This document shows positions 1-8,224 of a stretch of 34,487 nt of DNA, in pieces. The stretch lies in assembly GCA_947451145.1 (NCBI GenBank), contig CANFXW010000031.1:1-34487 (forward strand), read 5' to 3'. The position numbers and the translations under genes were made by a program. The stretch comes from Sphingomonadaceae bacterium (GTDB lineage Bacteria; Pseudomonadota; Alphaproteobacteria; Sphingomonadales; Sphingomonadaceae). The stretch's first letter is position 1, and each line of letters begins with the position of its first letter. Below the pieces are notes generated by a model that saw only the letters and a program-made list of their open reading frames with translations, did not search any database and was not told the origin of the DNA.

Positions 1-19
1 AAAACAGCAAACTACACGC

Positions 20-48
20 TTGACCCCTGCGTTCTCTCCCCCTAAGTG
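20..48 (+). promoter_or_regulatory. Probable sigma-70 promoter of the tRNA-Glu pair
   Basis: A TTGACC -35 hexamer at 20-25 is followed after about 16-17 bases by a weak -10 (CTAAGT/TAAGTG, 42-48) and a GC-rich discriminator, as is usual for stable-RNA promoters. It lies about 30 bases upstream of the first tRNA. The -10 match is poor, so this is a plausible reading and not a firm call. Confidence 0.4.
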
Positions 49-77
49 CGCGGACCTGCCAGCGGCTTTGCCGGTTT

Positions 78-152
78 GGCCCCTTCGTCTAGCGGTTAGG
101 ACGCGGCCCTTTCACGGCTGAAACACGGGTTCGATTCCCGTAGGGGTCACCA
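78..152 (+). tRNA. tRNA-Glu (anticodon UUC)
   Basis: The sequence folds as a full cloverleaf. The seven-base acceptor stem (78-84 with 142-148) contains one G-U pair. The anticodon stem is 104-108 with 116-120, the anticodon TTC is at 111-113, and a canonical TTCGATT T-loop follows. The terminal CCA (150-152) is encoded. It decodes GAA/GAG. A nearly identical second copy begins 37 bases downstream, so the two are probably one transcript. Confidence 0.97.
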
Positions 153-153
153 T

Positions 154-171
154 CCTTCCACAGTTGGAAGG
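154..171 (+). other. Hairpin directly after the first tRNA-Glu
   Basis: CCTTCCA (154-160) and TGGAAGG (165-171) pair perfectly around a four-base loop, starting two bases after the encoded CCA. No T-run follows, so it is more likely a spacer structure for tRNA 3'-end processing than a terminator. Confidence 0.45.
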
Positions 172-189
172 CCATCCGGTCCACGCATT

Positions 190-264
190 GGCCCCTTCGT
201 CTAGCGGTTAGGACGCGGCCCTCTCACGGCTGAAACACGAGTTCGATTCTCGTAGGGGTCACCA
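190..264 (+). tRNA. tRNA-Glu (anticodon CUC)
   Basis: This is a cloverleaf with anticodon CTC at 223-225 and encoded CCA at 262-264. It differs from the upstream copy at only three bases: the wobble base of the anticodon and one covarying T-stem pair (G-C there, A-T here). This pattern points to tandem duplication followed by specialisation for GAG codons. Confidence 0.97.
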
Positions 265-270
265 GGCAGT

Positions 271-903
271 TCAATCCATCCACGAAATGATGACCGGCTC
301 GTCGCCGCTCTGCCATGGCTGAAACTTGGTCATGACCCGTGCAAACAGCGGCGAATTGACGTGCCGATCCAGCCAAGCGTGCAGGTGTGGAATCGGCTTT
401 GCGCTGAACCAGTCAGGATCAACTGCGGCAAACTGGCGCACGAAGGGAAACAGGGCTGCGTCGATAAGTCCCGGTTTATCGCCGGTCAGATGGGCCTGAT
501 TCGCCAGTCGCGCATTCAGATCAGCCAGAATCCGCACGCCTTCCTCTTGATGCTCCTCGGAGTTCGATCCGTGACGCTGCGGGTATTTGTAGCGATCGAG
601 GTGGAGTTTGAACGGGCCATCGTTGCGGGCGATCAGCTCCACATCATCGCGTGCGAGCCAGCCATGCGGATCGCATTCACCCAGCGCCCAGCGCATCACG
701 TCAATGCTTTCGTCGATCACGCGGCCATCGGGAAGCACCAGCACCGGCACTGTCCCCTTGGGTGAAGCAGCCAGCATCTCCGCAGGCTTGGCGGAAAGCT
801 TTACCTCGCGGATTTCAAAAGTGATCCCGCTCGCCAGCAGCGCGAGCCTTGCCCGCATGGCATAGGGGCAGCGCCGGAAGCTGTAGAGTATCGGTCTACT
901 CAA
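271..903 (-). CDS. Glutathione S-transferase family protein
   Basis: The predicted 210-residue protein begins with a thioredoxin-like GST N-domain. The first strand ILYSF is followed by [11 protein letters not shown], and a later segment [14 protein letters not shown] carries the cis-Pro turn and DES the glutathione-contact loop. A helical C-domain follows. The CPYA motif suggests a Cys-type (omega/beta-like, glutaredoxin-like) enzyme rather than a Tyr/Ser type, but the substrate is unknown. The open frame extends further upstream, yet that part lies inside trhO. I prefer the TTG at 903, which overlaps the trhO stop by eight bases and puts the first strand right at the N-terminus; the first internal ATG would remove the active-site motif. 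No clear Shine-Dalgarno is seen. It is the last gene of the minus-strand run and ends seven bases from tRNA-Glu. Confidence 0.85.
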   Translation of the reverse strand: MSRPILYSFRRCPYAMRARLALLASGITFEIREVKLSAKPAEMLAASPKGTVPVLVLPDGRVIDESIDVMRWALGECDPHGWLARDDVELIARNDGPFKLHLDRYKYPQRHGSNSEEHQEEGVRILADLNARLANQAHLTGDKPGLIDAALFPFVRQFAAVDPDWFSAKPIPHLHAWLDRHVNSPLFARVMTKFQPWQSGDEPVIISWMD

Positions 904-1837
904 ACCGCGCGCCCAGATGGGCCTCGCCGCGCTTGGCTGCGAGCTGTTCCTGATGGTGCCGTTCACGATAGCTGGCGCGCTGCTCGTCGGTCCGCGATTC
1001 GTAGCATGAAGGACAACTCACGCCTTCCTCATAGAGAGGTAAGGCCTTGGCCTCGGCATCGATCGGACGGCGGCAGGCGTGGCACAGGTCATAGGAACCC
1101 GGGACAAGCCCGTGGCCGACAGTCACCCGCTGATCGAAGACGAAGCATTCGCCGCGCCACAGGCTCTGCTCTTCCGGCACCTCTTCGAGATACTTCAGGA
1201 TGCCGCCTTTCAGGTGATAGACGTCTTCAACCCCTTCGGATTTCAGGAAGGCGGTTGATTTTTCACAGCGGATGCCGCCGGTGCAGAACATGGCGACGCG
1301 GGGCGGCTTGCCCTGCCCCAGCAGGTTTTCTCGCTGCTGGCGGAACCATTCGGGGAAGTCGCGGAAGGTCGCGGTCTTGGGATCGATAGCCCCGGCAAAA
1401 GTGCCGACCGCCACCTCATAGTCATTGCGGGTGTCGATCAGGATGACATCCTCGGCAGAGATCAGGTCGTTCCAGTCTTCAGCCGCAACATAGTGGCCGA
1501 CATCGCTCAGCGGGTCGATATCGGGCTGCCCCATAGTGACGATCTCGCGCTTCAGTCGAACTTTCATCCGGAGGAAGGGCATGGCAGGCGCTCGGGAGAA
1601 CTTCACCTCCAGATCGGCGCAGCCTGGCAGCGCGCGGATATGGTCCAGCACCGCCGCGATCCCGGCATCGGAACCGGCAATCGTGCCGTTGATGCCTTCG
1701 GCGGCGAGCAGCAGCGTGCCCTTGATGCCCTGATCACTGCACAAAGCGAGCAGCGGCGCCTGAATCGCCGCATGATCGGCAAAGCGGGTGAAGTGATAAA
1801 GGGCTGCAACGCAGGTATCTGGGCAAGTATCAGTCAT
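896..1837 (-). CDS. trhO: tRNA uridine-5-oxyacetic acid hydroxylase, rhodanese family (TrhO/YceA)
   Basis: This 313-residue cytoplasmic protein has the three-part TrhO layout: an N-terminal acylphosphatase-like domain (about 10-100), a rhodanese domain (about 125-225) and a C-terminal Cys-rich segment with CHAC and CPSC pairs (about 250-280). The rhodanese active loop [10 protein letters not shown] holds the catalytic Cys at about residue 185 and a second conserved Cys at 191. In characterised relatives the enzyme hydroxylates uridine-34 of tRNAs in an oxygen-dependent route, on the way to 5-methoxy- or oxyacetyl-uridine. It starts six bases after the yaiI stop and its 3' end overlaps the proposed GST start, so it sits in one transcript with both. 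Confidence 0.93.
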   Translation of the reverse strand: MTDTCPDTCVAALYHFTRFADHAAIQAPLLALCSDQGIKGTLLLAAEGINGTIAGSDAGIAAVLDHIRALPGCADLEVKFSRAPAMPFLRMKVRLKREIVTMGQPDIDPLSDVGHYVAAEDWNDLISAEDVILIDTRNDYEVAVGTFAGAIDPKTATFRDFPEWFRQQRENLLGQGKPPRVAMFCTGGIRCEKSTAFLKSEGVEDVYHLKGGILKYLEEVPEEQSLWRGECFVFDQRVTVGHGLVPGSYDLCHACRRPIDAEAKALPLYEEGVSCPSCYESRTDEQRASYRERHHQEQLAAKRGEAHLGARFE

Positions 1838-1843
1838 GGCGCG

Positions 1844-2320
1844 TCAAATAGCGCGCCGCGCCAGCCGGACAAGCACTTCGTCGAGCGAGGAGAGAAAACG
1901 CGAGCGGTCCGTCTTTGAGAATGGCGCCGGCCCACCGATGTTGCCGCCCAGCCCGTCACCCCCGGCGCGCAGATCGGCCATGATGGCGCGGGTAGCGATT
2001 GCTCCGCCGATTGAGGCCAGGGTGAATGGCTTGCCGTTATGCCCGAGCACCGATGCTCCGGCTTTCAGGCAGCGGTCGGCCAGCAGGATATCGCCGGTGA
2101 TGACCAGGCTCAGCGTAGTGCAGTTCTCGGCAATCCAGTCATCGGCAGCATCAAAGGCATCGCTGACGATTTGCCGACTGATAAGCGGATGCTCGGGCAG
2201 ACGGATGCGGGCGTTGCTGACGACGGTGACCGGCACTGTATGGCGGAAGGCGACTTTGTAGACCTCCTCCTTCACCGGACAGGCATCGGCATCGACGAGA
2301 ATGTTCAAAGGACTGGTCAT
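1844..2320 (-). CDS. YaiI/YqxD family protein (DUF188, UPF0178)
   Basis: This is a 158-residue protein of the DUF188 family, a PIN-like fold with a clustered acidic pocket. The hallmark ILVDADACPVKEEVY lies at the N-terminus, and TGDILLADRCLKAG plus GHNGKPFT follow near residue 80-110. Biochemical function is not established for the family; the fold suggests a metal-dependent nuclease. Two candidate ATGs occur. The AGGAG at 2329-2333 is eight bases from the ATG at 2320 but only two from the one at 2326, so 2320 is chosen. It starts 41 bases downstream of dnaE2 on the same strand and could be read from the SOS promoter. Confidence 0.92.
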   Translation of the reverse strand: MTSPLNILVDADACPVKEEVYKVAFRHTVPVTVVSNARIRLPEHPLISRQIVSDAFDAADDWIAENCTTLSLVITGDILLADRCLKAGASVLGHNGKPFTLASIGGAIATRAIMADLRAGGDGLGGNIGGPAPFSKTDRSRFLSSLDEVLVRLARRAI

Positions 2321-2361
2321 CAGCATAGCTCCTGCCGTTTTGGCCGGAGAGGGGCAATAGC

Positions 2362-5300
2362 CTAATGAAAGTCCCGCGATTTCGGGATCACGCGGGCGTT
2401 GCGCGGATGGCCGCCTCTAAATGGCGCACTCGCTTGCCCCGCCGGATCGCCAGACAGGGCGCTGAGCGAGGCGCTGGCATCGGTGATCTGCGCGGCGATG
2501 ACGTGGATCACCTCGTCATCATATTCCACCCGCCCGCGCACCTCCATCAGCCGCGCGCCCATGATCACCTTGCGTTGCCGCTTCATGAGATCGGGCCAGA
2601 TGACGATGTTCACCACCCCGCTTTCATCCTCCAGCGTGATGAAGCAGACGCCCTTGGCCGAGCCCGGGCGCTGGCGGATCAGCACAACGCCGGCCACCAG
2701 CACGCTTGAGCGGTACTTGCGCCCGCGCAGATCTGATGCGCGGATAAAGCCACGATCCGCCAGATCGGCGCGCAGGAAGGCCAGCGGGTGGGCCTTCAGT
2801 GACAGGCGCTGGGTCTGGTAATCGGTAACCACCTCTTCGCTGAGCGGCATGGCGGGCAAGCGGGTGGGCGCTGTCTCGGCCCCTTCGTCGCGGGCATTGG
2901 CGTGGGCGAACAATGGCAGGTCAGGCGCGGCGATCAGGCTGCGGGCATCCCACAGCGCCTGTCGCCGGGGCAGGTTCAGCGAGGTGAAGCAATCGGCACT
3001 GGCGAGCCGTTCGATCAGGGCTGGCGAAAGTGCTGCCCGCTCCTTTAGTTCGCCGAGATCGCGGAATGGCCCGCCCGCTTCCCGCGCCGCGACAATCCGC
3101 GCGGCGGCGGCTTCAGGAAAGCCATCGACCTGCCGCAGGCCGAGGCGGAGGGCTATGCATTCCTCCCCGTTCCGAGAAGGAATTTCCAGCGAACAATCCC
3201 ATCCGCTAGCATTCACATCCACCGGCAACACTTTCACCCCATGCTCCCGCGCATCGCGGACGATCTGCGCCGGGGCGTAGAACCCCATCGGCTGCGAATT
3301 GAGCAGGGCGCAGGCGAAGGCCGCCGGGAAGTGGCATTTGAGCCAGGACGATACATAGACCAGCAGGGCAAAGCTCGCCGCGTGGCTTTCGGGGAAGCCG
3401 TATTCACCAAAGCCCTTGATCTGGTTGAAGCAGCGCGCAGCGAAATCCGGATCATAGCCGCGCGCGATCATCCGCCCGACCATCAGCTCTTCCAGTTCGG
3501 CGACCATGCCGCGGCTGCGGAAGGTTGCCATCGATTTGCGCAGCCGGTTAGCCTCCAGCCCGGAAAACTTCGCGGCATCGAGCGCGATCTTCATCGCCTG
3601 TTCCTGAAAGATCGGCACGCCCAGCGTCCGCCCGAGGATTGAGGTCAGTTCATCCGGCGGGCCATGCGCCGGACCGGGTGCGGGAATTTCCACCCGCTCC
3701 GCCCCACGCCGCCGCTTCAGATAGGGGTGAACCATGTCGCCCTGAATGGGCCCGGGCCGGACGATGGCGACCTCGATCACCAGATCATAGAAACAGCGCG
3801 GGCGCAGGCGCGGCAGCATGTTCATCTGGGCGCGGCTTTCTACCTGAAACACGCCGAGCGAATCGCCCTTGCACAGCATGTCGTAAACCGCCGGGTCTTC
3901 CTTCGGCACGGTGGCCAGCGTCAGTTCACGCCCGTGATGTTCGCCCAACAGGTCAAGGCACTTGCGGATGCAGGTGAGCATGCCCAGCGCCAGCACATCA
4001 ACCTTCAGGATGCCTAGCGCGTCGATGTCATCCTTGTCCCACTCGATAAAGGTGCGCTCGGGCATGACACCGTTGCCGATCGGCACGGTCTCGGTCAGCG
4101 GGCCCTGGGTGAGGATAAAGCCGCCAACGTGCTGCGAAAGGTGGCGCGGCATGCCGATCATCTGCTCGGTAAGGTTGAGCACCCGGCGCAGGTGCGGATC
4201 GGCAAGGCTCAGGCCCGTTTCAGCGTCGATGTGCGCCTCTTTTACCGATTGCCCGTATCCACCCCAGACGGTCTTCGCCAGCGCTCCGGTAACGTCTTCA
4301 GACAGCCCCATGGCCTTGCCCACCTCACGGATCGCCATGCGCGGGCGATAGTGGATCACCGTGGCGCAAAGGCCTGCGCGGTGGCGGCCGTAACGCTGGT
4401 AGATATACTGGATCACCTCTTCGCGCCGCTCATGCTCGAAATCGACATCGATGTCGGGCGGCTCGTTGCGGTCTTCGGAGATGAAGCGATCAAACAGCAG
4501 CGCGTGTTTGGCGGGATCAACCGCGGTTATCTCAAGGCAATAGCACACCGCCGAATTGGCCGCACTACCGCGCCCCTGGCAGAGGATTGGTGGCTGCTGA
4601 TTACGCGCAAAATCAACGATATCCTTGATGGTCAGAAAGTATCGCGCGAGGTTCAGTTTGCCGATAAGCGTCAGTTCGCGCTCCAGTGTATCGCGCACCG
4701 TCTCGGGCAGGCCATCAGGATAGCGCCCCTCTGCGCCAATCCAGGTTAGCCGCTCGAGCTGCTCCTGCGGGGTCAGGCCATCGGGGCAGGTCTCTTCGGG
4801 GTATTCATAGCGCAGTTCATCAAGGCTGAACCGGCAGGCATCGGCCAATTGCCGCGCGGCGGTGATGGCGTGGGGCCAGCGGGTGAAGAGGCGTTGCATG
4901 GCCTCGGGTGACTTGAGGTGGCGCTCGGAATTGGCCTCCAGCAGGTGGCCCGCCTTGGCCACGGTGGTCTTGTGGCGGATTGCCGTCATCACGTCATGCA
5001 GCGGCCGCCGTTCGGGCCGGTGATAGAGCACGTCATTGGTGGCGAGGATTTGCAGGCCGTTGCCTTGGGCCAGCGCATCCAGCGCGGTAATCCGGGCGAT
5101 ATCGTCGCCAGTGCAGAGATGGCTTGCAGCGATGTGCGTGAGGGTTGGGAGTTGGGTGGTCAGGTGGGGAAGGATCGTTTCGAGCGGGCCTGTAAGAAGA
5201 GTTGGCTCACGCGAAGGCGCGAAGGCGCAAAGAGGTTCTGCTTTGGGCGAAGCCCCCTCATCATTCGACCTTTCCGCAATCGGCCATGCCGCATTTGAAA

Positions 5301-5877
5301 CTAATGCCTGCGGCGCAGAATTGCTTCTTTGCGCCTTCGCGCCTTCGCGTGAGCCAAATTGCGTAAAGACAACATTGCTCTGCACTTCCAAGGAAAATTC
5401 GGCTGCCAAATCCCGTGGCGGAACCAGAACCAGCGCCACGCCCTCGCTCCATTCGGTGAGCATTGGGAGGGTGATCTGGCACACGCCCTTGTCCTGCCAA
5501 TCCCCCTCAGGCGTGGCCATGCGCCCGGCGGAGATCAGCTGGCACAGGCCGCCATAGGACTTGCGATCCTGCGGATAGGCGAGGAAGGTCAGCCCCTCCA
5601 CCGTCTCGATCCGGCAGCCGATCAACGGTCTGATGCCCGCAGCCTTGGCCTCGGTATGAAGCCGGACCACGCCGGCCATGGTGTTCACATCGGCAATGCC
5701 GATCGCGTCATAGCCCAGCGCGCGGGCGGTGGTGACGAGGTCCACCGCATCCGATGCCCCGCGCAGGAAGGAAAAGCAGGAGGCAAGGCCAAGCTCGACG
5801 AATGGTGCAGGCTCGGGCGGCGGTGCCAATTCCTCTTCGATCCGGCGGCGTGGCGGGGTGAGCGGGGCTTCAGGCAT
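2362..5877 (-). CDS. dnaE2: Error-prone DNA polymerase III alpha subunit DnaE2 (ImuC), with an in-frame palindromic insertion
   Basis: This is a C-family polymerase of the DnaE2/ImuC group, which performs mutagenic lesion bypass with ImuA and ImuB in alphaproteobacteria. From the ATG at 5877 it has 1171 residues: an N-terminal PHP domain (ELGLASCFSFLRG near residue 30), the palm with PDIDVDF at 474-480 (acidic pair) and the downstream KVDVLALG, helix-hairpin-helix repeats, and a C-terminal OB fold (about 1050-1140). The chosen ATG overlaps the imuB stop by eight bases (TATGCCTGA). The frame is open further upstream but inside imuB. The PHP region carries an extra stretch at residues about 174-226, encoded by a 156-bp element with perfect 32-bp inverted repeats. 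Without it the protein would be about 1119 residues, close to usual DnaE2 size. The palm motifs are intact, so activity is plausible. Confidence 0.96.
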   Translation of the reverse strand: MPEAPLTPPRRRIEEELAPPPEPAPFVELGLASCFSFLRGASDAVDLVTTARALGYDAIGIADVNTMAGVVRLHTEAKAAGIRPLIGCRIETVEGLTFLAYPQDRKSYGGLCQLISAGRMATPEGDWQDKGVCQITLPMLTEWSEGVALVLVPPRDLAAEFSLEVQSNVVFTQFGSREGAKAQRSNSAPQALVSNAAWPIAERSNDEGASPKAEPLCAFAPSREPTLLTGPLETILPHLTTQLPTLTHIAASHLCTGDDIARITALDALAQGNGLQILATNDVLYHRPERRPLHDVMTAIRHKTTVAKAGHLLEANSERHLKSPEAMQRLFTRWPHAITAARQLADACRFSLDELRYEYPEETCPDGLTPQEQLERLTWIGAEGRYPDGLPETVRDTLERELTLIGKLNLARYFLTIKDIVDFARNQQPPILCQGRGSAANSAVCYCLEITAVDPAKHALLFDRFISEDRNEPPDIDVDFEHERREEVIQYIYQRYGRHRAGLCATVIHYRPRMAIREVGKAMGLSEDVTGALAKTVWGGYGQSVKEAHIDAETGLSLADPHLRRVLNLTEQMIGMPRHLSQHVGGFILTQGPLTETVPIGNGVMPERTFIEWDKDDIDALGILKVDVLALGMLTCIRKCLDLLGEHHGRELTLATVPKEDPAVYDMLCKGDSLGVFQVESRAQMNMLPRLRPRCFYDLVIEVAIVRPGPIQGDMVHPYLKRRRGAERVEIPAPGPAHGPPDELTSILGRTLGVPIFQEQAMKIALDAAKFSGLEANRLRKSMATFRSRGMVAELEELMVGRMIARGYDPDFAARCFNQIKGFGEYGFPESHAASFALLVYVSSWLKCHFPAAFACALLNSQPMGFYAPAQIVRDAREHGVKVLPVDVNASGWDCSLEIPSRNGEECIALRLGLRQVDGFPEAAAARIVAAREAGGPFRDLGELKERAALSPALIERLASADCFTSLNLPRRQALWDARSLIAAPDLPLFAHANARDEGAETAPTRLPAMPLSEEVVTDYQTQRLSLKAHPLAFLRADLADRGFIRASDLRGRKYRSSVLVAGVVLIRQRPGSAKGVCFITLEDESGVVNIVIWPDLMKRQRKVIMGARLMEVRGRVEYDDEVIHVIAAQITDASASLSALSGDPAGQASAPFRGGHPRNARVIPKSRDFH
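5202..5357. repeat. 156-bp palindromic repeat element inserted in frame in dnaE2
   Basis: The arm at 5202-5233 (starting TTGGCTCACGCGAAGGCGCG) and the arm at 5326-5357 are perfect inverted repeats of 32 bases around a 92-base core. The total of 156 bases is 52 codons, so the dnaE2 frame is kept. On the dnaE2 strand it encodes GSREGAKAQR at one end and LCAFAPSREP at the other. The plus strand is also open through it and gives nearly the same two end peptides. No clear target-site duplication is visible next to the arms. The arms themselves contain a short GCGAAGGC direct repetition. No other copy is seen in this window. Confidence 0.9.
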
Positions 5878-7396
5878 AGAGCCCCTGCAGGAACCATTCG
5901 GGCGCCCCGCCCCGCCCGTCACCGATCAAGCCGGCGCGGTAAATCCAGTAACGGCGGCCGAGGTGGTCCTCGATACGGTAATAGTCACGCAGGCGGGTTG
6001 ACGAGCGCTCGCGCCACCATTCAGGCGCGATCCGCTCCGGCCCGTCGACCCGGGCGATCTCATGCAAGGCACCGCGCCAGCGGAAACGGCGCGGCAGCCC
6101 GTCAGGGGTTGCATAGAGCACCGAGATCGGCTCCGGTCGGTTCAATAACTTGATCGGCCGGGTATAGAAGGCGAGTTCACCTTGGCTTGGCACCTCGGGC
6201 GTCAGTGGTTTTTCCCAGCGCTGGGCGCGTTCGGGAATGTGGCTGGCATGGGGCAGCGGGCTGCGCACGCCCGCTTCGCCCAGCCGGTTGACCAGCCGGT
6301 CGATACAGGCGGCCAGGCTGGTGCCGCGCTCTTCCGCCGCACTATCCAGATCGCGCTGGGTCAGGAGCAGCGGCTCGCACCATGGCGCGCGCATCCGCGC
6401 CATTTCGATGCCGAAACCGGCGTCAACATCATCAAGCCGCCCCCGGATGAGCCAGACGATGTGCCCGGCATCGCGGCTTGATTGCGCCATTTCCACGCGG
6501 CGGATCACCACTTCGCCATCCACCCGCCACAGCCCCAGCTCAATCCGCCGTGCCCCTTCCCCCCGCGCTTCGAGCAGGCGCGCCATGTCATCTGCCAGAT
6601 CGGCCAGCACCCGGTCGAGCAGTTCGCGGTGACGGATCGGCTCCATCAGGCGGCGCTGGACCAGCGGCGCTTCGTGGCCGATCACCGGCAGCAGCGGCTC
6701 GGGCACGCGGCCCATCAGCTGGTCAAGCCGGATCAGCGGATTGGCGGCGGGGGCATGGCGATTGCGAAAGCGCCGGGTCAGCGCCGGGCGCGACAGCCCG
6801 TCGATATCCCCGATCCGCTTGAGGCCGAGCCGCCGCAGCACCAGCAGCACCGCCGGATCAAGCCGCAGCGCGGCCACTGGCAGTTCGGCAAGGCTGTCCT
6901 CCGGCTGAAGGATGGCGTGCTGTGGTCCGAAATGGGTGAGCGCCCACGCCGCCCCGGCTGTGGAAGCAATCGCCGCCTGCGCCGCCAGCCCGCGTCGGGC
7001 GATTTGTGCGCTCACGTCAGCCAGCAGCGCCGCCTCACCGCCGAACAGGTGCGAGACGCCGGTCACATCGACGATCACCCCATCGGGCGGATCGAGCGCC
7101 GACCACGGCCCCCAGCGCTGCGCCCAGAGCGCAAGGCGCTCAAGAAAGGCGCTGTCTCCGGCCGGATCGGCGGGCGCGGTGACGAGTTCGGGGCAGATCG
7201 CCCGGGCATCGGTAAGCCGCATCATGGCCTGCGCCCCGGCCTGACGCGCCGCCGCGTTCACCGCCTCGATACGCGGGCCGTGCGCGGTCTCAGCGATCAG
7301 TGCGGTGGGGAGAGCATCAGCCCCCTCGCCCGCTGCCAAGCGCCAGCGGTCTATCGCCAGATTGGCGCACCAGATGGAAAGGACGCGGCGGAGCAT
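5870..7396 (-). CDS. imuB: ImuB, non-catalytic Y-family polymerase-like mutagenesis protein
   Basis: This 508-residue protein has the Y-family (DinB-like) layout but starts with RVLSIWCANLAIDRW, where active polymerases have the DxD metal motif. The second motif reads VIVDVTGVSHLFGG instead of the usual S-x-D-E. This matches ImuB, which is catalytically inactive and acts as an adaptor between ImuA, DnaE2 and the beta clamp. A QGELAF hexapeptide at Q405-F410 fits the clamp-binding pattern QxxLxF and is followed by the family LNRPEPI segment. The ATG at 7396 lies five bases after the imuA stop, and the gene overlaps dnaE2 by eight bases, so the three are translationally linked. A longer upstream frame is open but would run into imuA. 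Confidence 0.94.
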   Translation of the reverse strand: MLRRVLSIWCANLAIDRWRLAAGEGADALPTALIAETAHGPRIEAVNAAARQAGAQAMMRLTDARAICPELVTAPADPAGDSAFLERLALWAQRWGPWSALDPPDGVIVDVTGVSHLFGGEAALLADVSAQIARRGLAAQAAIASTAGAAWALTHFGPQHAILQPEDSLAELPVAALRLDPAVLLVLRRLGLKRIGDIDGLSRPALTRRFRNRHAPAANPLIRLDQLMGRVPEPLLPVIGHEAPLVQRRLMEPIRHRELLDRVLADLADDMARLLEARGEGARRIELGLWRVDGEVVIRRVEMAQSSRDAGHIVWLIRGRLDDVDAGFGIEMARMRAPWCEPLLLTQRDLDSAAEERGTSLAACIDRLVNRLGEAGVRSPLPHASHIPERAQRWEKPLTPEVPSQGELAFYTRPIKLLNRPEPISVLYATPDGLPRRFRWRGALHEIARVDGPERIAPEWWRERSSTRLRDYYRIEDHLGRRYWIYRAGLIGDGRGGAPEWFLQGLYA

Positions 7397-7401
7397 AGGG
7401 G

Positions 7402-8097
7402 CTAACCATGCGCCGCAGCTTCGAGAGGTTCGGCCTGCGTCTGACGCAGGTTCAGAGCGCCCGCCGCCTCTTCCAGCACCCATGTTCCCGGCGGATGGGA
7501 GCGTGCGCGGAACAGTTCCGCCCGCCATGCAGCTTTGCCCGGCGCTTGCGGGTTCCAGCGAGGGCGTTGGGAAGCGGCAGAGCGCACATCCCAGCGCATC
7601 CGCGCCGAGCCGAGATCGCGGCGGGCATCAAGCCGCACCAGCCACAGCGGCACGCCATGGCGCTCCACCGCAAGGCTGAGGCGGCGCGAGGCGGTGAAGG
7701 AAAGCGCCTGCGGGTTTCCGGCAATCTCGGCGATCACAAAGGCCAGATCGCGGCAGCGCAGCGCCTCTTCGATGGCGAACAGCGCGTCCTCTGGCTTGTC
7801 GGCGGCGACGTGGATCAGCCGGTGGCGCAGCTCTGCAGGCAGGCCGGGGCGATAGGGGCAGCCTGATAGCCGCATCGCTGCCTTGTCCTGCACCCAGATC
7901 CAGGCGCGCTGGTCAGGCGTATCGGCGGCGGGATCGGGAGCGGCGCTGCGCAGCCAATCCTGCGCGAGCGCCAGTGCCAGCCCCGCGCCACAGGCCTCTG
8001 TAGCGGGAGCAAACAGCTCGGCATGCTGGGCCGGAGCGGCCAGCGCGGGGAGCCAGCGGGTGGCGGGAACGGGCGATAGGGCGGTTTGGATGGTCAT
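7402..8097 (-). CDS. imuA: ImuA, SOS mutagenesis cassette protein
   Basis: This 231-residue protein occupies the first place of the imuA-imuB-dnaE2 cassette and has the compact RecA-like core of ImuA. GAGLALALAQDWL is followed by a strand segment ending AAMRLSGCPYRPGLPAELRHRLIHV, then EDALFAIEEALRCRDLAFVIAEI (a Walker-B-like helix-strand) and ASRRLSLAVERHGVPLWLVRL. ImuA is required with ImuB for DnaE2-dependent mutagenesis. There is no good Walker A (GxxxxGKS), as is usual for this group. No Shine-Dalgarno is seen before the ATG at 8097, and the best promoter places the transcript start only a few bases upstream, so the mRNA may be nearly leaderless. The LexA box sits directly upstream. Confidence 0.88.
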   Translation of the reverse strand: MTIQTALSPVPATRWLPALAAPAQHAELFAPATEACGAGLALALAQDWLRSAAPDPAADTPDQRAWIWVQDKAAMRLSGCPYRPGLPAELRHRLIHVAADKPEDALFAIEEALRCRDLAFVIAEIAGNPQALSFTASRRLSLAVERHGVPLWLVRLDARRDLGSARMRWDVRSAASQRPRWNPQAPGKAAWRAELFRARSHPPGTWVLEEAAGALNLRQTQAEPLEAAAHG

Positions 8098-8107
8098 GCG
8101 AATCGTG

Positions 8108-8136
8108 ATTATGTTCTATATATGTTCCTTTGTGAA
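8108..8136 (-). promoter_or_regulatory. SOS promoter with LexA box for imuA-imuB-dnaE2
   Basis: On the minus strand a -35 TTCACA (8131-8136), a 17-base spacer and a -10 CATAAT (8108-8113) lie just before imuA. The spacer holds GAAC-N7-GAAC (8113-8127; GTTC-N7-GTTC on the plus strand), the established alphaproteobacterial LexA operator. LexA bound here would cover the promoter and release it after DNA damage. The start point would be about three to five bases before the imuA ATG. Confidence 0.88.
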
Positions 8137-8167
8137 GTGATTCGCGATCACCTGTGCAAGGGTGCGC

Positions 8168-8198
8168 AAAAGAAAAAGGCCGCCCCAGAGGACGGCCC
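8168..8198 (-). terminator. Rho-independent terminator of the amino-acid permease gene
   Basis: On the minus strand GGCCGTCC and GGGCGGCC (8178-8197) form an eight-pair stem with one G-U pair and a four-base loop, followed by a T-rich tract (8168-8177). It lies 27 bases past the permease stop and before the imuA promoter, separating the two transcription units. Confidence 0.85.
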
Positions 8199-8224
8199 TT
8201 CCCTTAGGCAGTTGAACACGTGGA

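Noticed and set aside
5261..5500. Short frames crossing the palindromic element, possible small protein
   Set aside because: They are open only because the element arms lack stops in several frames; no start or ribosome site supports an independent gene.
6482..7405. 307-residue plus-strand frame over imuB
   Set aside because: Antisense shadow of imuB with a biased Arg/Gln/Pro composition and no motif.
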